Numbered from the stretch's first letter, positions 1 through 12,895 are shown. The stretch: DNA of 64,000 nt from Chamaecyparis obtusa (GCA_027943335.1 BSBK01002059.1:1403845-1467844); one strand, 5' to 3'. Numbers and translations are program-made. Notes: generated by a model not told the origin, from the letters alone.

Positions 1-722
1 TTGCCATACCATGATCCTACACATACCCATAAATAAAGAATGAATCATTCATAGATGGTGTATGGGGAATATGCATGTATTTGTTTAAAGTTTTGAAAGT
101 ATATGAATGTGTGATAAAGGTGTATGAAAGATGATTTGTATCCCTAATTGCATAAGGTGAGTATGAAGTGTTGTGTAGAGAAGTATGAGCTTCAATGTGT
201 TAGCTAATGGAAGGAGTGAGTCAAAGGTGACTAAAAAAATTATAGTTGGGTTGTGATTTTACAATGGTGGATCTATTCTATCTTATCCTTCTTCATCTAG
301 ACAATGAGCCCTATGACATTGAGCCCTTTGGTAGTGAACCCCTACCAGTGAGCCTTTCTTGTAATCTAGTTTAACTTATATTCATATATTTGAGAATAAT
401 CTTCTCCATGCTTTTTCCCTTTATAGGGTCTTCCACCTAAATCAAGTGTTTAAATAATTAGTGATTTCTATATTTTTCATGCTCATATATTTTAGTAATT
501 ACAACTTCTAACTAAATTTGGTGGAATTAGTTAAAAAAATTTAAAGTCATAATCTACGGACAACTGGTTCACCCCCCTCTCATTTTTCTTGCATATTTAA
601 CAACCCTAACCTTGTTTTTTTCTAGAGAAATTCTTGATTTCTATCTATAACTATTTCTTCAGTATATTTCCTTCAATTTGGTTTATTATAAACCATAGTT
701 AAATATACAAAATAGATAGAGG

Positions 723-725
<3 letters not shown>

Positions 726-763
<38 letters not shown>

Positions 764-845
764 CATGTGTACATGTATGAATTTTTATACATGTGTGCAT
801 GCATGTGTGTATGTGAATGTGTGTTTGTGTGTGTGCGCACACATG
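726..845. repeat. (TG)n microsatellite, compound
   Basis: An uninterrupted TG run of about 34 bases is followed by imperfect TGTG/CATG/TATG steps up to about 845. It is a simple sequence repeat, probably length-polymorphic. Confidence 0.9.
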
Positions 846-2540
846 TTTAGGATTTTGTATTAGTCAACCCCTATTTAAATGATCTTCACCTCCATAATAT
901 ACGATACTGAAAATTAGAAAATACGTGTTCTCTTAAATTTTAAGTATGTCTAATATCTCTATGAGTTATATTTCATAAATGTAACCTAAAGTCATACTCA
1001 AGTGTATTAGATAAAAACCCTAAATTATATTTATTAACTCAAGAATGCATCAATCACATACCTTGAAATAATAAAAATTCTAATTTGAAGCGTATATGTA
1101 GAAACATGAGAATAACATGAAATGGATTACAAGTTTCTTAATATTCTTAAGGACCTTCTTCTTGATGTGTCTATTTTTCTTATTTTATAGCTATTATTTT
1201 ATACCTCTATGAGGAGGATATGGTTGGTTTTCTACTACAATCTTATAATTTAAGTATTGGTACTTTTCCAATTAGTGTCATTATTAGATTTTCTTGTTTT
1301 ATGGATAATGTACTTCTTCAAGATTTTTTTATTTTTGTAAGGTTCTTTGTGTAGGATGGGATCCCGTGGAATCCTATGGAATAATTTAGAAGACTTATCA
1401 AATATATTTCTCCTTATTTGGTCTTTGATTCATTGGAATGATTTCTTTTTTATCTACACATTGTTGGAACATTTGATGTGTTGGTGATTCATCCTCTACA
1501 AATAGCTCCTCACTTTTATGGTGTTGATCATGGTCTGATTATTCCCTATGATGTAGTTCCTACCAATGAATCTTCATAAGCTAACACACTGAGCCTAGTC
1601 TAGTTGTAGTAATTGGAATTTTTTTTAATCGAGCTTTCCTCTTCATCTTCTTGTTAAATATGACACTGTATATTTAAATTTATTCTATGACATGTATTAT
1701 GTTTATTATACATTTATATTCTTGACTTCCTTGGCTAGTCTAGGGGATGGTGTGTGGCAATATTTTTTCTGATCATTTGAATTATAGTAGCTATGGTGGG
1801 ATTCATACTTTCTACTTTATGTAGATTATTCTTTATAGATGTTTATGTAATCTCTCTACTTTACTCATTAATTAAAAAATTAGTGACCTTAGTCACTTTT
1901 ATTAAAATTTTGAGAAAGACGAGAATATTAAAATAATACATTAAAATAAAAAAATAAAATAAAAGGAAAGAAAAAGAATATAAAGAACTTAAACACAAAA
2001 TGCATAAGTTGAAATGAACAAATAAGAATATAGAGAAATGTATTAAAAATGAGAAGTTTGGATAATCACTAAATCAAACATGGTGGCTATAGATTGTCCT
2101 CAACTAAGTATTCCCACTTTAGTCTTCTATATGGTGTAAAATAGGGGTTAGCTAAATGAAAATACGATGAAACAATGTAAAACATGCATTCAATGAACTA
2201 TTTCTACAACATACCTTTGATTGAGCTAAATGGAGGCACCCTACTCCATTGATGTGCAAGTAAAACTTGAAGAAAACCCCCTCCCTAGAAAAGTATAAAA
2301 TCTTGGTGAATCCTATATTATTTTGGGTAAAAAAAATAAATATTGTTGGCAAATTTTTTTAATTTGAAAGGAAAAAATATTATTTGTACTGGCGATTTTT
2401 TTTCAATTATATGAAAATTCTATAAAATATTGGTGAATCTTTCATTATTGAAGAAAATCACAATGACAGGAACCTATACCTAGAATAAACCTACTTTTTG
2501 TAACCGTTTGATGATCTGAGATCAATGGAAAGAATTCTAT

Positions 2541-2685
2541 TTTGGGCCAAGGTTTTAAAGGACACAAAGATTCCCCTGAAAGTCTCCAGAATAGAGACAT
2601 GTGTCAAATCTATTTCGGGCCAAAGTTTTAAAAGCCATAAAGTTTCATTGAAAGTCTTCGGAATAGAGACACATGTCAAATCTAT
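2541..2685. repeat. Two-copy 73-bp tandem duplication
   Basis: Units 2,541-2,613 and 2,614-2,685 align without large gaps. Shared blocks include GGGCCAA, GTTTTAAA, TGAAAGTCT and AATAGAGACA. Many differences are transitions, so the duplication is old. The short open frames on both strands here are a by-product of the duplication and show no family signature. Confidence 0.75.
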
Positions 2686-5662
2686 GTACTTAACCTACAC
2701 TCTAACTTAAATTTTGATTGCATATTGGTGAATATGACCATCAATTAAGACAAGCTTAGGAAATTGTAGGAGAAAATATTCAATTTACTATGTGGAAAAA
2801 TTAATTCAATTGGTGAAGTCATCACTGAAATAAAAATAATTCTATGTCACTATTTTGCTTATGCATGGAACCCAATTTTTATAAAGCGCGGGTGACATGG
2901 CCACCCTAAAAGTCCAAATTTTTTCACCAAATTTTGGGTCCCCGATGAGTGAAAGTCGCCAATTGGCGAATATTCACCACTAAAGTTATCCCTGTTGATG
3001 TGTACACTAATATATATTTAATGTGGATATGATCTCTGAAACATAACAAGTGATTCGACAACGTGGTTCTAAATTAATCTAGATGATAATGAGGTTCTAG
3101 TATAAAAACTAAATGGAGAAGGTAAGAGCTCATGTGTGTATGCAGGATGTAAGAAACTATGTGATTATGCATGCAAAATAACTATGGAAGCCATTGATTT
3201 CTAATACTAACATGAATGAAAATAATACTATGATATGTGAAGACTATAATTATTTCAGAAAGAGCTACTAGAATCGAACTAGCATGATAACAATGCAAAT
3301 TTTGAGTGGTGATTTTCACATGGAGAGGCTCCTATTTATAGGATTTAGAGGGAAATGGATGGTGATGATTCAAAATTGAATGGAGGGATGGTATTCAAGA
3401 GGATCAATGAGGTTTATGCCAAGTTGGACACCAAGTGAGAAAATTTGTTCGTCATGCCAAGATGGTATTTTTCTCACACATGCATGAGAAACCCATGAAA
3501 GGGATGGCTCATTAAGAGGAGAGAAAAAATTGAAGAGTCAAGGTGGCTTAAGATGTCTCACACATATTTGAGAATTATGAGAAAGCATAAGGGATAAAAC
3601 ATGTAAGAGGGGTAAGTGGCTATTTAAGGAAGGTAGTTAGCCACCTTGAGAAGTGATGCTCACACATGTGTGAGAAAATTAAAAATTAGAGGAAAATGAC
3701 TAATGGCTATAGGAATGAGAAAAGTAGCTAAATGAATATTGATTAGCCAAGAGAGTAGGTTCAAGGATGGAAGTCATGGGTTTAGATTGGGGATTTAGTC
3801 TATATTTAGATTTAAATTTAATTAATTAAAGATTAATTAAATCATGGGTTAAGATGAGTGAATATTTAAATAACATAATTATTTAAATATTTTCTAGGGC
3901 TAGGTACAATTAACTGATTAAAATTAATTGTACACAATTAGACTTAGGAGAAAGTTAATATATTTAATTATATAAAGAGGAAAGGGGAATATAATTAATT
4001 AATTAACTTGTTAATTATTTATTATAAGGGGTTAAAAAAATTAATTAATTAAAGAGTCACAAGTTAAAGAGAAAAATTTTGACGTCTACAAATCCATAGG
4101 CCATGTATCTTAGAAATCGTATATTTTGCAGATCCAAATACTGAACATAAAAACTCATCGTAAAATTTGTGAACTAAAAAATGAGATATCAAAGAGAACA
4201 ACCTCATAGACCAAATGTCTCAAAAAATTTGATATCCAATCTGGTTTTCCAAACATGTCCACTCTCATGTACATAGTAAAGAAACCAAAAATGCATTAAG
4301 GATATAAGAACAATTTCCTAACCTCAAACAAATTCACCACCAATCACCACAAATATGACTATGTCATGTCAATGCAAAATATGTACCTACAAAACCGTGA
4401 CACTATAATTAATGTCAACATTGTACCTACATTCAACTATCACCCACATGAGAATCCAAGTCTCAAACCATGTCCAATCATGTATTCAAAATCCATTCAT
4501 TACCAATTATGTCTCTAATTGCATCCTCCACATGTGTGCAATGAATATTTAAAACCAAACAATTTTTCTCAGTTGTAGATCAAGCTTCAAGTCTAATTTC
4601 CTATTATTTATTAGGCACATTAACTTTGTATTCCATGAAGCCAAAAATTTCCTACCAATAGCATAGAGATGATAACTAATACAAATCAAGACATTATATT
4701 AACAAAATGAGGATTAGAGATAAAATTAAAAAGCCATTTGAAATGAAACATCAACTCTAATAAGCTCCTCATCGTCCATCATAGATCCATGTATAGGATG
4801 CAATAAAGCAAAACACTTACATTAATGAAATAAATCACTTGAAATAATAGGAACAAAGATGATTAAGGAAATATTTTTAGGTCAACTTTTATCATATTAG
4901 CTCAACATGACTAATCAAATTTTATAAATTGTAATGAACACATAATCAAAAAGGTGGTATAAATACCACAACACATTAATGATTTCCAATATGCCAATTG
5001 TCTACAAAATCATAAAATGATAGTACATGAGCAATTTATTCCAATATATATTAATAATTCTAATTAAAAAAATATTTGTCAGTTATATATCAACAAAATA
5101 GACCAGATAAAATGCCATTAGTATTCTCAAAACCATTAGAGAAATGGGCTATCAAGTTGGGAAAAAGTTGTTGCCACTACTTGTTGCCTAAATAAAAATT
5201 CCCCTCAATTATACCTTGTAGGTAAAAATTCTTATGAGTACATGGTTAGGTCATGGTCCTTTATTGATACATCTTATAAATTTTATTTGTGAGGTATATA
5301 CACATGAGCCAAAGAAGGAGAGAAGTTGGAGAAAAAGGTTATGAAATTTATCTTCTCAAATACATTAATTATGTGAAAGGATACAAGCTTTGGGACTTGT
5401 TGCACAGAACATGACACATAGAATTATTATTTTTAGGGTAACTAAACTATACTTAAATATTAAATTCTAGCCAAAAATAAACTAAAAAAGAAGACATAAT
5501 TCATATTCTTTCACCTGAGAAAGTAGAATTGAGACACCTATATAGACAAGAAGTTGAAGAAATTTCATATAGCTTTGGATCTTTTGAAGTGGAGTAAGAA
5601 CATCCAACTTAGTTTTTTGAATACTAATGTGGATGAATCTAGGTTTGTATAAGAGGTATTAC

Positions 5663-6024
5663 ATATGAATGATGTGAAATCCTGGAAAATCACCATGGTT
5701 GAAGAAAATCCAAATTTTACAATAATGATAAATGAGATCTTGTACCATTTGTTTAAGGTGAAATCCCCTAGAGGAAAACCATTGTTTAAAAAAAATATTT
5801 TTTATAGATGGAGGCATTGAAAAGTATAAGAAAGGTTAATTATGAAATGATACTCTCAAGTTAAGTATCTTGAGTATATTGAGGTATTTTCTTCTATTGC
5901 AAAAAATAAATTCATTACATTTTTTCTTTCTATTTCTACTTCTTATGATTTGGATATTGAGAAAATAGTTGCAAAAACTTTTCTTTTTCTTCATGTTGAT
6001 TTGGAGGTAGATATTTAGATAACA
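5663..6024 (+). pseudogene. Ty1/Copia reverse-transcriptase fragment, 5' part (split by the LINE)
   Basis: In plus-strand translation the conserved start of a Copia reverse transcriptase is still visible. It runs from a KSW..TMVEE stretch through the equivalent of WDLV..PKG, the basic KYK-R block, a VFSSIAK match to the usual FSPVAK, FFLSI, the YDLDIEK match to the usual DVKTAFLHG lead-in, and finally ITQLE for the usual MTQPEG. Several stops and small indels break it. The fragment stops at 6,024, where the LINE target duplication begins, and resumes at 26,352. Family identity is clear; clade is not. Confidence 0.65.
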
Positions 6025-6044
6025 CAACTTGAGAGCACTATGTT
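6025..6044. repeat. LINE target-site duplication, left copy (20 bp)
   Basis: CAACTTGAGAGCACTATGTT matches 26,332-26,351 (CAACTTGAGAGCATTGTGTT) at 18 of 20 positions; both differences are transitions. It abuts a T-run (poly-A of a minus-strand element), as target-primed reverse transcription leaves it. Confidence 0.85.
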
Positions 6045-6052
6045 TTTTTTTT

Positions 6053-6544
6053 GGCAAATTTTTTATATTTATATTAATAAAAAAATTGGTTCAAAAAAGG
6101 GCTTCCGGAGAAAAGAACCAGTGAAGAAAAACTCCGTTCGTTACCCATAATACATACAAGTAGAAGTATCTGCAGATTTACTTGCCATTGAGATCCTACC
6201 AAAAACTCATAAAGGGCCTATACTGGCTTAAGAGAATTCACCCCCAACCCAATGTCCCTACAAAAGAAAAGGGATGGATATATGCAATAATCAGTGACCC
6301 TTTTGATATAATTTTTGCTAATAGAATACAAAAAAAGCCCAAATGTAACCATGACAAGGATGGATATATGCAATAATTCACAGCCCTTTTAATAAAATTT
6401 TTAGTAATACAAAAAACCCCTATGCAACCATGATGAAATAGAGGAGAACCCCCCTACAACAGATTTTACAATAGTACAACTCATAGGATTAGAATTATGA
6501 GTATACGTATAATCATCAAAGTTAAGTTGGTGAATGAAAAACCG
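6053..6544 (-). other. Distal LINE 3' UTR with a two-copy sub-repeat
   Basis: This is the poly-A-proximal end of the LINE, cut off from the rest by the Gypsy insertion. A block starting GGATGGATATATGCAATAAT is present twice, near 6,270 and 6,359 (about 89 bp apart), each followed by a CCCTTTT..ATAATTTTT-like stretch and an A-run. No coding capacity is recognised. Confidence 0.6.
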
Positions 6545-6761
6545 TGATGCAGGAGCATCTTGGGTGTAAGAGCAATCTTGCATCACCTAAAAATATTTCT
6601 ATTTTTGTATTCAATAAGGGCTATATTGTGTAAAGTTGCTATTTATGAAAACTTTCTATTTTTAGTAAGTTGGTCTTACGATCTCGGAATGTCTGATTTT
6701 ACATATGGAGGTTCATCTCAGTCATATCAGCCTGTCAGCAAAGTTTCATGACTAGATCATG

Positions 6762-7064
6762 TGTAGTTTTGAAGATATTGAAGATTTTCGGTATTGGCAG
6801 CAGGGTACAGAAACTTTGAACTCAATTTTGAAGGCTTTAGAGGCCCCAGATGAGGTTGAAAATTTGGGTGACGAGTGCTTTGTGTGAGTTAAGCCTATAG
6901 AGCACTTTGTGGCATTTCCAGAATGGGGTTATAATAGCCAATCAGGTCAACGGGTGATGACTTATGGTCTTCGGAAGTTGGGTCACCTGAAATGGCAGAA
7001 AATAATTTTTCTTCAAAATTTCTGTTTGGATTTCAAAACTCATTTTGAGCTGACTTTGATGTAA
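6762..7064 (+). other. ORF-like segment inside LTR 1 (about 100 codons, one stop)
   Basis: The frame starts CSFEDIEDFRYWQQG and ends HFELTLM before a TAA. All three LTRs keep exactly 300 nt between the same two points with no indel. LTR 1 has one TGA, where LTR 3 has CAG. The peptide resembles no family I know. Preservation may just reflect overall LTR similarity, so coding is unproven. Confidence 0.3.
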
Positions 7065-7147
7065 TAAATTGTAAAATAAAATAATTCTAAGTTTGGTCGG
7101 CCCTAAGGGCTAAATTTCTAGAACCTTCTCGGGCGGTGGAAATTGTC

Positions 7148-7155
7148 TATATAAA
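7148..7155 (+). promoter_or_regulatory. TATA box of LTR 1
   Basis: TATATAAA within CTATATAAAGAAGG, in the 3' half of the LTR, is a plausible Pol II promoter for the element. The same box is intact in LTR 2 (12,632-12,639) but reads TAGACAAA in LTR 3 (18,126-18,133). Confidence 0.6.
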
Positions 7156-7399
7156 GAAGGCCCGTAGTGTTGTGTAGGGCAGTTCTAGGTAGTAGATCTG
7201 GGTATTCATTCGAGGCTTTGTCCTATAGAATATTGTAAGGGAATGCCCATGTGGCTTTGCATATTGTAATTCTGAAAGTTTGTAATTCCACATTTGTGGA
7301 GATAATAAGAAGCCAATTTTCTGTTCTTGCATATTATTATTGTTGTTTCTCTATTTCCATTATGTGCTTGTGGTATTAAGGGAAGCACCCTTCATCAAG

Positions 7400-7411
7400 T
7401 GATATCAGAGC
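7400..7411 (+). other. Primer-binding site, Gypsy copy 1 (initiator Met-tRNA type)
   Basis: TGATATCAGAGC differs by one base from TGGTATCAGAGC, the standard plant retrotransposon site complementary to the 3' end of initiator tRNA-Met. It lies two bases after the LTR. Confidence 0.85.
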
Positions 7412-7498
7412 AGGAGTTCTTGAGTGTGTAAACAGATCACCGACTGTGAGATAGTTTTCACTAGGACTGTGGCTAGGGTTTCAGCGCGCATTGCGAAA

Positions 7499-8700
7499 AT
7501 GCCTCCACGAAGAGAACGTGGTAGAAGAGTTGGTGCTGTGACACCTGAGGTTAGAGAGCTGCAGAGACAAGTGCGAGCATTGCAAGAAGAGATTCATAGA
7601 GGAATGAATCTTAATGTTAGAGATGAAATCGAGGATGAAGCCAAAGAAGAATATCAAGAAGGAGAAGCTGAAATTGTGAACCAGGAGGAAGAAAGACTTT
7701 TTCGGGTGATTTCCAAAATTGGGAAAAGACCTAAGATTGAGGTTCCTACATTTTCAAGAAATCTTAACCCAGGGAAATTGATCCACTGGATCAATGAATG
7801 TGAGGAATATTTTGAGTATGAAGATGTTGAGGATCCTGATAGGGTCAAATTTGTGAAGGCCAGATTGAAAGGTCATGCGAAGATCTGGTGGCAAGAAATT
7901 CAATTGGAGCGAAATAGAAGAGGGAAAGATAAAATCACAAGATGGGATCGGATGGTGGATAAATTAAAGCGATAGTTCATTCCTGCTGATTATGAGCTTG
8001 ACCTACTAAATAAAATGCAAAGTTTGAAGCAAGCAGGAAGATCTGTTCAGGAATATATAGAGGAGTTCTATCGACTCCTCATCAGAATAGGTCATGCAGA
8101 AGCTGATAAGGAGAAAGTTGCCTAATACCTTAATGGGTTAAGACAAAGCATTCAGGAGGAGTTAAATCTAGTTTGAATGAACAGTATTGAGGAGACATAC
8201 CAGTTTGCCCTAAAAGTAGAGAAAAAGCTGAACAAGAAGTTTGAGAGCAGAAAAAATGGAAGAGGTCATGGTGGAAGATCTGGTGGATGGTCATATGGTG
8301 GCCAAAATGAAGATCCGAAACAGAAGGATGAGGCCAGTAGTAGTTAGAATCAGAGAGGAAATAATTCTAATCATTTCTAGGATCAGAGTAATAGAGATCA
8401 AAGAGGAAGAGGAAGAGGACAAGGATCTGGAAGAGGAGGCTTCCGTGGAACATGTTTTCATTGTGGAGAAGAAGGTCATAGGGCATTTGAATGTCCTTAG
8501 CGCCAAGGCAGAATAGACAGCAGAAATGAAGGCTAGGCTAGAGTTGCACATATAGATGAAGATGCTAGATCATCAAATTCTGAAGATGCTGAAAGAGCAG
8601 AAATGCTAATTAACAGAAGAGTCTTGCTGAGTGGTAAGAATGAACCTGAACAAAGGAGGAGCCTGTTCGCACTAGATGCAAGTGTGAGGGTAAATGCTAT
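7499..8700 (+). pseudogene. Gypsy copy 1 gag (broken)
   Basis: The frame opens with MPPRRERGRR. It continues through a coiled, acidic N-terminal segment (RALQEEIHRG), the capsid core (WINECEEYF, ARLKGHAKIWW, then a LYLNGLR-like segment) and a glycine/arginine-rich tail, to one CCHC zinc knuckle (CFHCGEEGHRAFEC, near 8,450-8,493). Stops interrupt it at 7,973 (TAG), near 8,123 and 8,176, and at 8,345, 8,498 and 8,534 (TAG). At the last three the second copy has CAG. Gag would form the virus-like particle in which reverse transcription occurs. This copy cannot make it. Confidence 0.88.
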
Positions 8701-11700
8701 GATGTGATTATCAATAGTGAAAGAACTGACAATTTGGTGTCAGAAGAGATGGTGACAAAGTTGAAGCTCAAGAGATAGAAACGCCCACATCCATATCGGA
8801 TTGCCTAGGTGCAGGATGACCATAAGGTCATGGTTAGTGAACAGTGTCTGGTGAAGTTCAAGATCGGCAGGTACTAAGATGAGGTACTATGTGATATCAT
8901 CTCTATGGATGCATGTCATATGTTGTTGGGTAGATCGTGGCAGTTTGATAGATGTGTTGTACATGATGGTCGTGCGAATACCTATTCCCTGACAAAAGAT
9001 GGAGTGCGACATAAGCTAAAGCCATTGAAGGAGACCGAAGAAAAGGTATGTGGTAATGCAAGAATAACATTTATTGATGGAAGAAAATTCATAGATGGTA
9101 TGAGGCATGAGCATATGTGTTTTTCTTTAATTCCAAAAGTTGGTAAAAAAGAAGTAGAGGATGTACCTGTAGACGTTGCATATTTGTTGAATGAGTTTCA
9201 GGATATTGTATCTGATAATGTACCTGATGGATTACCACTGGTAAGGAAGATTAGTCATTAGATGGATTTGATTCCAGGAGCCAGTTTGCCAAACAAGGCA
9301 GCACACAAAATGACACCAGCAGAAAGTGAAGAGTTGAACAGACAAGTACATGAGTTATTGCAGAAGGGGTTGATTCGAGAGATTCTGAGTCCCTGTACTG
9401 TACCAGCGGTATTAGCACCAAAGAAGAATGGAGAGTGGAGGATGTGTACAGATTCTAGAGCAATAAACAAGATCACAATCAAGTATAGGTTTCCATTGCC
9501 ACGAATGGATGATATTATGGATTGTTTGAGTGGGGCTGTGTATTTCTCAAAGATAGATCTGAAGAGTGGATATCACTAGATTCAGATCAGAGAAGGAGAT
9601 GAATGGAAGACTACCTTCAAGACAAAGGAAGGACTATATGAGTGGTTAGTCATGCCTTTTGGGCTAACCAATGCACCGAGCACTTTCATGCGGTTCATGA
9701 ACGAGGTTCTGAAAGAATTTCTGGGTAAGTTTGTCATTGTTTACCTAGATGATATTTTGATTTTTAGCAAGACATTGGAGGAACATATGATGCATATTCG
9801 TATGGTTTTTGAGAAGTTGAGAGATGAAAAGTTGTTGATTAATTTGAAGAAGTGTAGTTTTGTGAAGAAAGAGTTAGTGTATTTGAGATTTGTAGTTTCA
9901 GCAGAAGGTCTAAAAATGGACCCAGAGAAGGTACATGCTATCTTTGAATGGCCTACTCCAAGGAGTGCTACTGAGGTAAGATATTTTCATGGTTTGGCTA
10001 GCTTTTACAGAAAGTTTATCAGAAATTTTAGCAGTATTTGTGGACCCTTGACTAAAATAATGAGAGGGGATAGAAAAGAGTTTAAGTGGACTAATGGGGC
10101 AGAAAAGAGTTTTCAATTATAGAACAACCTATTTTAGCACTCCCAGATTTTAATAAGGTGTTTCAAGTAGATTGTGATGCTAGTGGTACTGCAATAGGAG
10201 CTGTTATGAGCCAAGAAGGTAAACCTGTTGCTTATTTTAGTGAGAAGTTAAATGATGCCAAGAGAAAATATTCTATCTATGATCAAGAATTTTATGCTAT
10301 AGTTTAGGCATTAAAGAAGTGGAGATATTATCTTCTTCCTAAAGAGTTTTTTTTTTATACTGATCATCAAGCATTGCAATATTTGAATAGTCAAGGAAAG
10401 TTGAATCAGAGGCATTTGAAATGGGTTGAGTTTTTGCAGAGTTATATATTTGTTTTGAAACACAGGAGTGGAAAGTGTAATAGGGTTGCAGATGCTCTTA
10501 GTAGAAGGCAACTATTACTGATAGAGATGCAGATTGAAGTGGTTGGGTTCAAGGAACTCAAGAATTTATATCTAGAGGATCTTGATTTTGGTGAAGCTTG
10601 GAAAGCTTGTACAGAACTTGTTACTCTAGATAGGATGAAATGGCTGAATTTTATCATCCATGATGATATGCTATTCAAAGGGAGTCAGTTGTGCATTCCA
10701 TGAAGTTCTATGAGGGAGAATCTCATCAAGGGGAAGCATAGTGGAGGATTGGCTAGACATTTTGGTCATGATAAAACCCTTGCTTTGCTTGGTGAGAATT
10801 ATTATTGGCCACAATTGCAGCAAGATGTGAAGAAGTTTGTATAGAGTTGTAGAGTATGTCAGATTGTGAAAGGAGTGAAGCAAAATAAAGGGTTGTATCA
10901 GCCATTACCTATACCAGAGAAGCCTTGGGAGGATATCAGTATGGACTTTGTTCTTGGTTTATCGAGGACACAGCGGCGACATGATTCAATTTTTGTAGTA
11001 GTTGATAGATTTTTGAAGATGGCACATTTCATTCCCTGCAAGAAGACTAATGATGCTGTTCATGTAGCAGAATTGTTTTTCAGAGAAGTGGTGAGACTAC
11101 ATGGTTTGCCAAAGACCATAGTTTTAGATCGAGATACTAAGTTTGTTGGATATTTTGAGCAGACATTGTGGAAGAATTTGAAGATAGATTTGAAGTTTAG
11201 TTCATCACATCATCCACAGACTGATGGACAGACAGAGGTGGTGAATAGAAGTTTGGGAAATCTACTGAGATGTTTGGTTGGAGATAAGCCAACAAGATGG
11301 GATTTGATTTTACCACAGGTAGAATTTGCATACAATAATTCTGTCAACAGGAGCACTGGTAAATCACCATTCCAAATTGTATATGGAAGTAGTCCAAGAA
11401 ATGCATCTGAGTTGAGAAAGATAGATAAAGGAGAAATAAGTAGTGCTGAAGCTGAGAATTTTGTAGAACATTTGAAGAACATCCATGAGGAGGTGAGGAA
11501 GCATATTACCAAGATGAATGTGCAGTATAAGACTAAGGCAGATGAGAAAAGGAGGCATAAAGAATTTCAGGTTGGGGATGAAGTCATGGTTCATTTGCGG
11601 AAGGAGCAGTTTCCAGTTGGTACATATAACAAGATAAAAATGAAGAAGTTTGGACCATGTAAGATACTGAAGAAGCATTATTCAGTAAATGCATATGAGG

Positions 11701-11990
11701 TAGGATTGCCTATTAAGCTGAATATTTCACCAGTGTTTAACATTTTAGATTTGACAGTGTATCATGAAAGAGGTGTTGAAGATGAGGTTGCAGCAGCACA
11801 GTGGAGTATTCCAGCAACCAATTCAGATATCAAGGAGATTGAAGACATACTGGACAGTCATGTTGGTAGAAGCACAAGGAATAGGACATATGAAGAGTAT
11901 TTGGTCAAATGGAAAGGATGACCTATTGAAGATTCATCATGGCTAACAAAGGAGGAGGTTAACTATCTTGGATTTCCTCTGCACACCTGA
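8701..11990 (+). pseudogene. Gypsy copy 1 pol: protease-RT-RNase H-integrase-chromodomain (broken)
   Basis: The protease active site reads NSERT (8,713-8,727), where copy 2 reads DSGST, so the catalytic Asp and Gly are lost. The RT (about 9,280-9,900) keeps [23 protein letters not shown] and YLDD (9,742-9,753). RNase H lies at about 10,150-10,510 (DCDASGT, YTDHQAL, NRVADALSRR). Integrase follows with an HHCC segment (GHDKTLALLGENYYWPQL..SCRVC), MDF, DRDTKF and TEVVNRSLGN. A chromodomain ends the protein (IEDILDS, YEEYLVKWKG, SSWLTKEEV). In-frame stops include TAG at 8,806, 9,259, 9,577 and 10,842, and a frame change occurs near 10,120. The integrase half is the longest intact piece (10,866-11,921). 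Confidence 0.9.
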
Positions 11991-12028
11991 GTTGTGACAG
12001 GGTCACTTCTCAAATTACCCCGGTTGTC

Positions 12029-12881
12029 TGATGCAGGAGCATCCTGGGTGTAAGAGCAATCTTGCGTCACCCAGAAATATTTCTATTTTTGTATTCAGTA
12101 AGGGCTATCTTGTGCAGAGTTGCTATTTATGGAAACTTTCTATTTTTAGTAAGTTGGTCTTATGATCTCAGAATGTCTAACTTTACATATGGAGGTTCAT
12201 CTTAGTCATATCAGCCTGCGAGCAAAGTTTCATGACTAGATCAGGTGTAGTTTTGAAGATATTAAAGATTTTCGGTATTGGCAGCAGGGTACAGAAACTT
12301 TGAACTCAGTTTTGAAGGCTTTAGAGGCCCCAGATGAGGTTGAAAATTTGGGTGATGAGTGCTTTGTGCCATTCAAACCTGTAGAGCACTTCGTGGCATT
12401 TCTAGAATGGGCTTATAATAGCCAATCGGGTCAACGGGTGATGACTTATGGTGTTCAGAAGTTGGGTTACCTGAAATGGAAGAAAATAATTTTTCTTCAA
12501 AATTTCCGTTTGGATTTCAAAACTCATTTTGAGCTGACTTTGATGTAATAAATTGTAAAATAAAATAATTCTAAGTTAGGTCGGCCCTAAGGGTTAAATT
12601 TCTAGAACCTTCTCAGGCGGTGGAAATTGCCTATATAAAGAAGGCCCATAGTGTTGTCTAGGGCAGTTCTGGGTAGTAGATTTGGGTATTGATTCGAGGC
12701 TTTGCCCTACTAAATATTGTAAGGGAATGCCCATGTGACTTTACATATTATAATTCTGAAAGTTTGTAATTCGACATTTGTGGAGATAATAAGAAGCCAA
12801 TTTTCTATTCTTGCATATTATTGTTGTTGTTTTTGTATTTCAGTTATGTGCTTGTGATATTAAGGGAAGCACCCTTCATCA
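12029..12881 (+). repeat. Gypsy LTR 2 (shared central LTR)
   Basis: TGATGCAGGAGC...CCCTTCATCA, 853 bp, same boundaries as LTR 1. It is 3' LTR for the first internal region and 5' LTR for the second. TATATAAA lies at 12,632-12,639. The internal frame of LTR 1 is fully open here (12,246-12,548). I see no clear polypurine tract directly upstream. Confidence 0.92.
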
Positions 12882-12883
12882 AG

Positions 12884-12895
12884 TGGTATTAGAGA
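12884..12895 (+). other. Primer-binding site, Gypsy copy 2 (decayed)
   Basis: TGGTATTAGAGA sits two bases after LTR 2 in the same place as the copy 1 site. It keeps most of the initiator tRNA-Met complement TGGTATCAGAGC. Confidence 0.75.

Larger units (their letters stand above)
1..5662. other. AT-rich intergenic DNA, no gene recognised
   Basis: No reading frame here has a recognisable domain, and I see no convincing exon-intron structure. The stretch holds a TG microsatellite (726-845), a 73-bp tandem duplication (2,541-2,685), a perfect 14-bp palindrome TCGCCAATTGGCGA near 2,957, and TTAATTAA-rich sequence from about 3,800 to 4,060. It is probably old repeat-derived DNA too decayed to name. 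Confidence 0.6.
6545..7397 (+). repeat. Gypsy LTR 1 (5' LTR)
   Basis: It begins TGATGCAGGAGC and ends CCCTTCATCA (TG...CA), 853 bp. It holds a TATATAAA box at 7,148-7,155 ahead of AAGAAGGCCC. A primer-binding site follows directly. It aligns throughout with the LTRs at 12,029 and 17,523. Confidence 0.92.

Noticed and set aside
12000..12028. A polypurine tract before Gypsy LTR 2
   Set aside because: The sequence before the LTR (CAAATTACCCCGGTTGTC) is not purine-rich on the coding strand; the tract is lost or unusual, so none was annotated.
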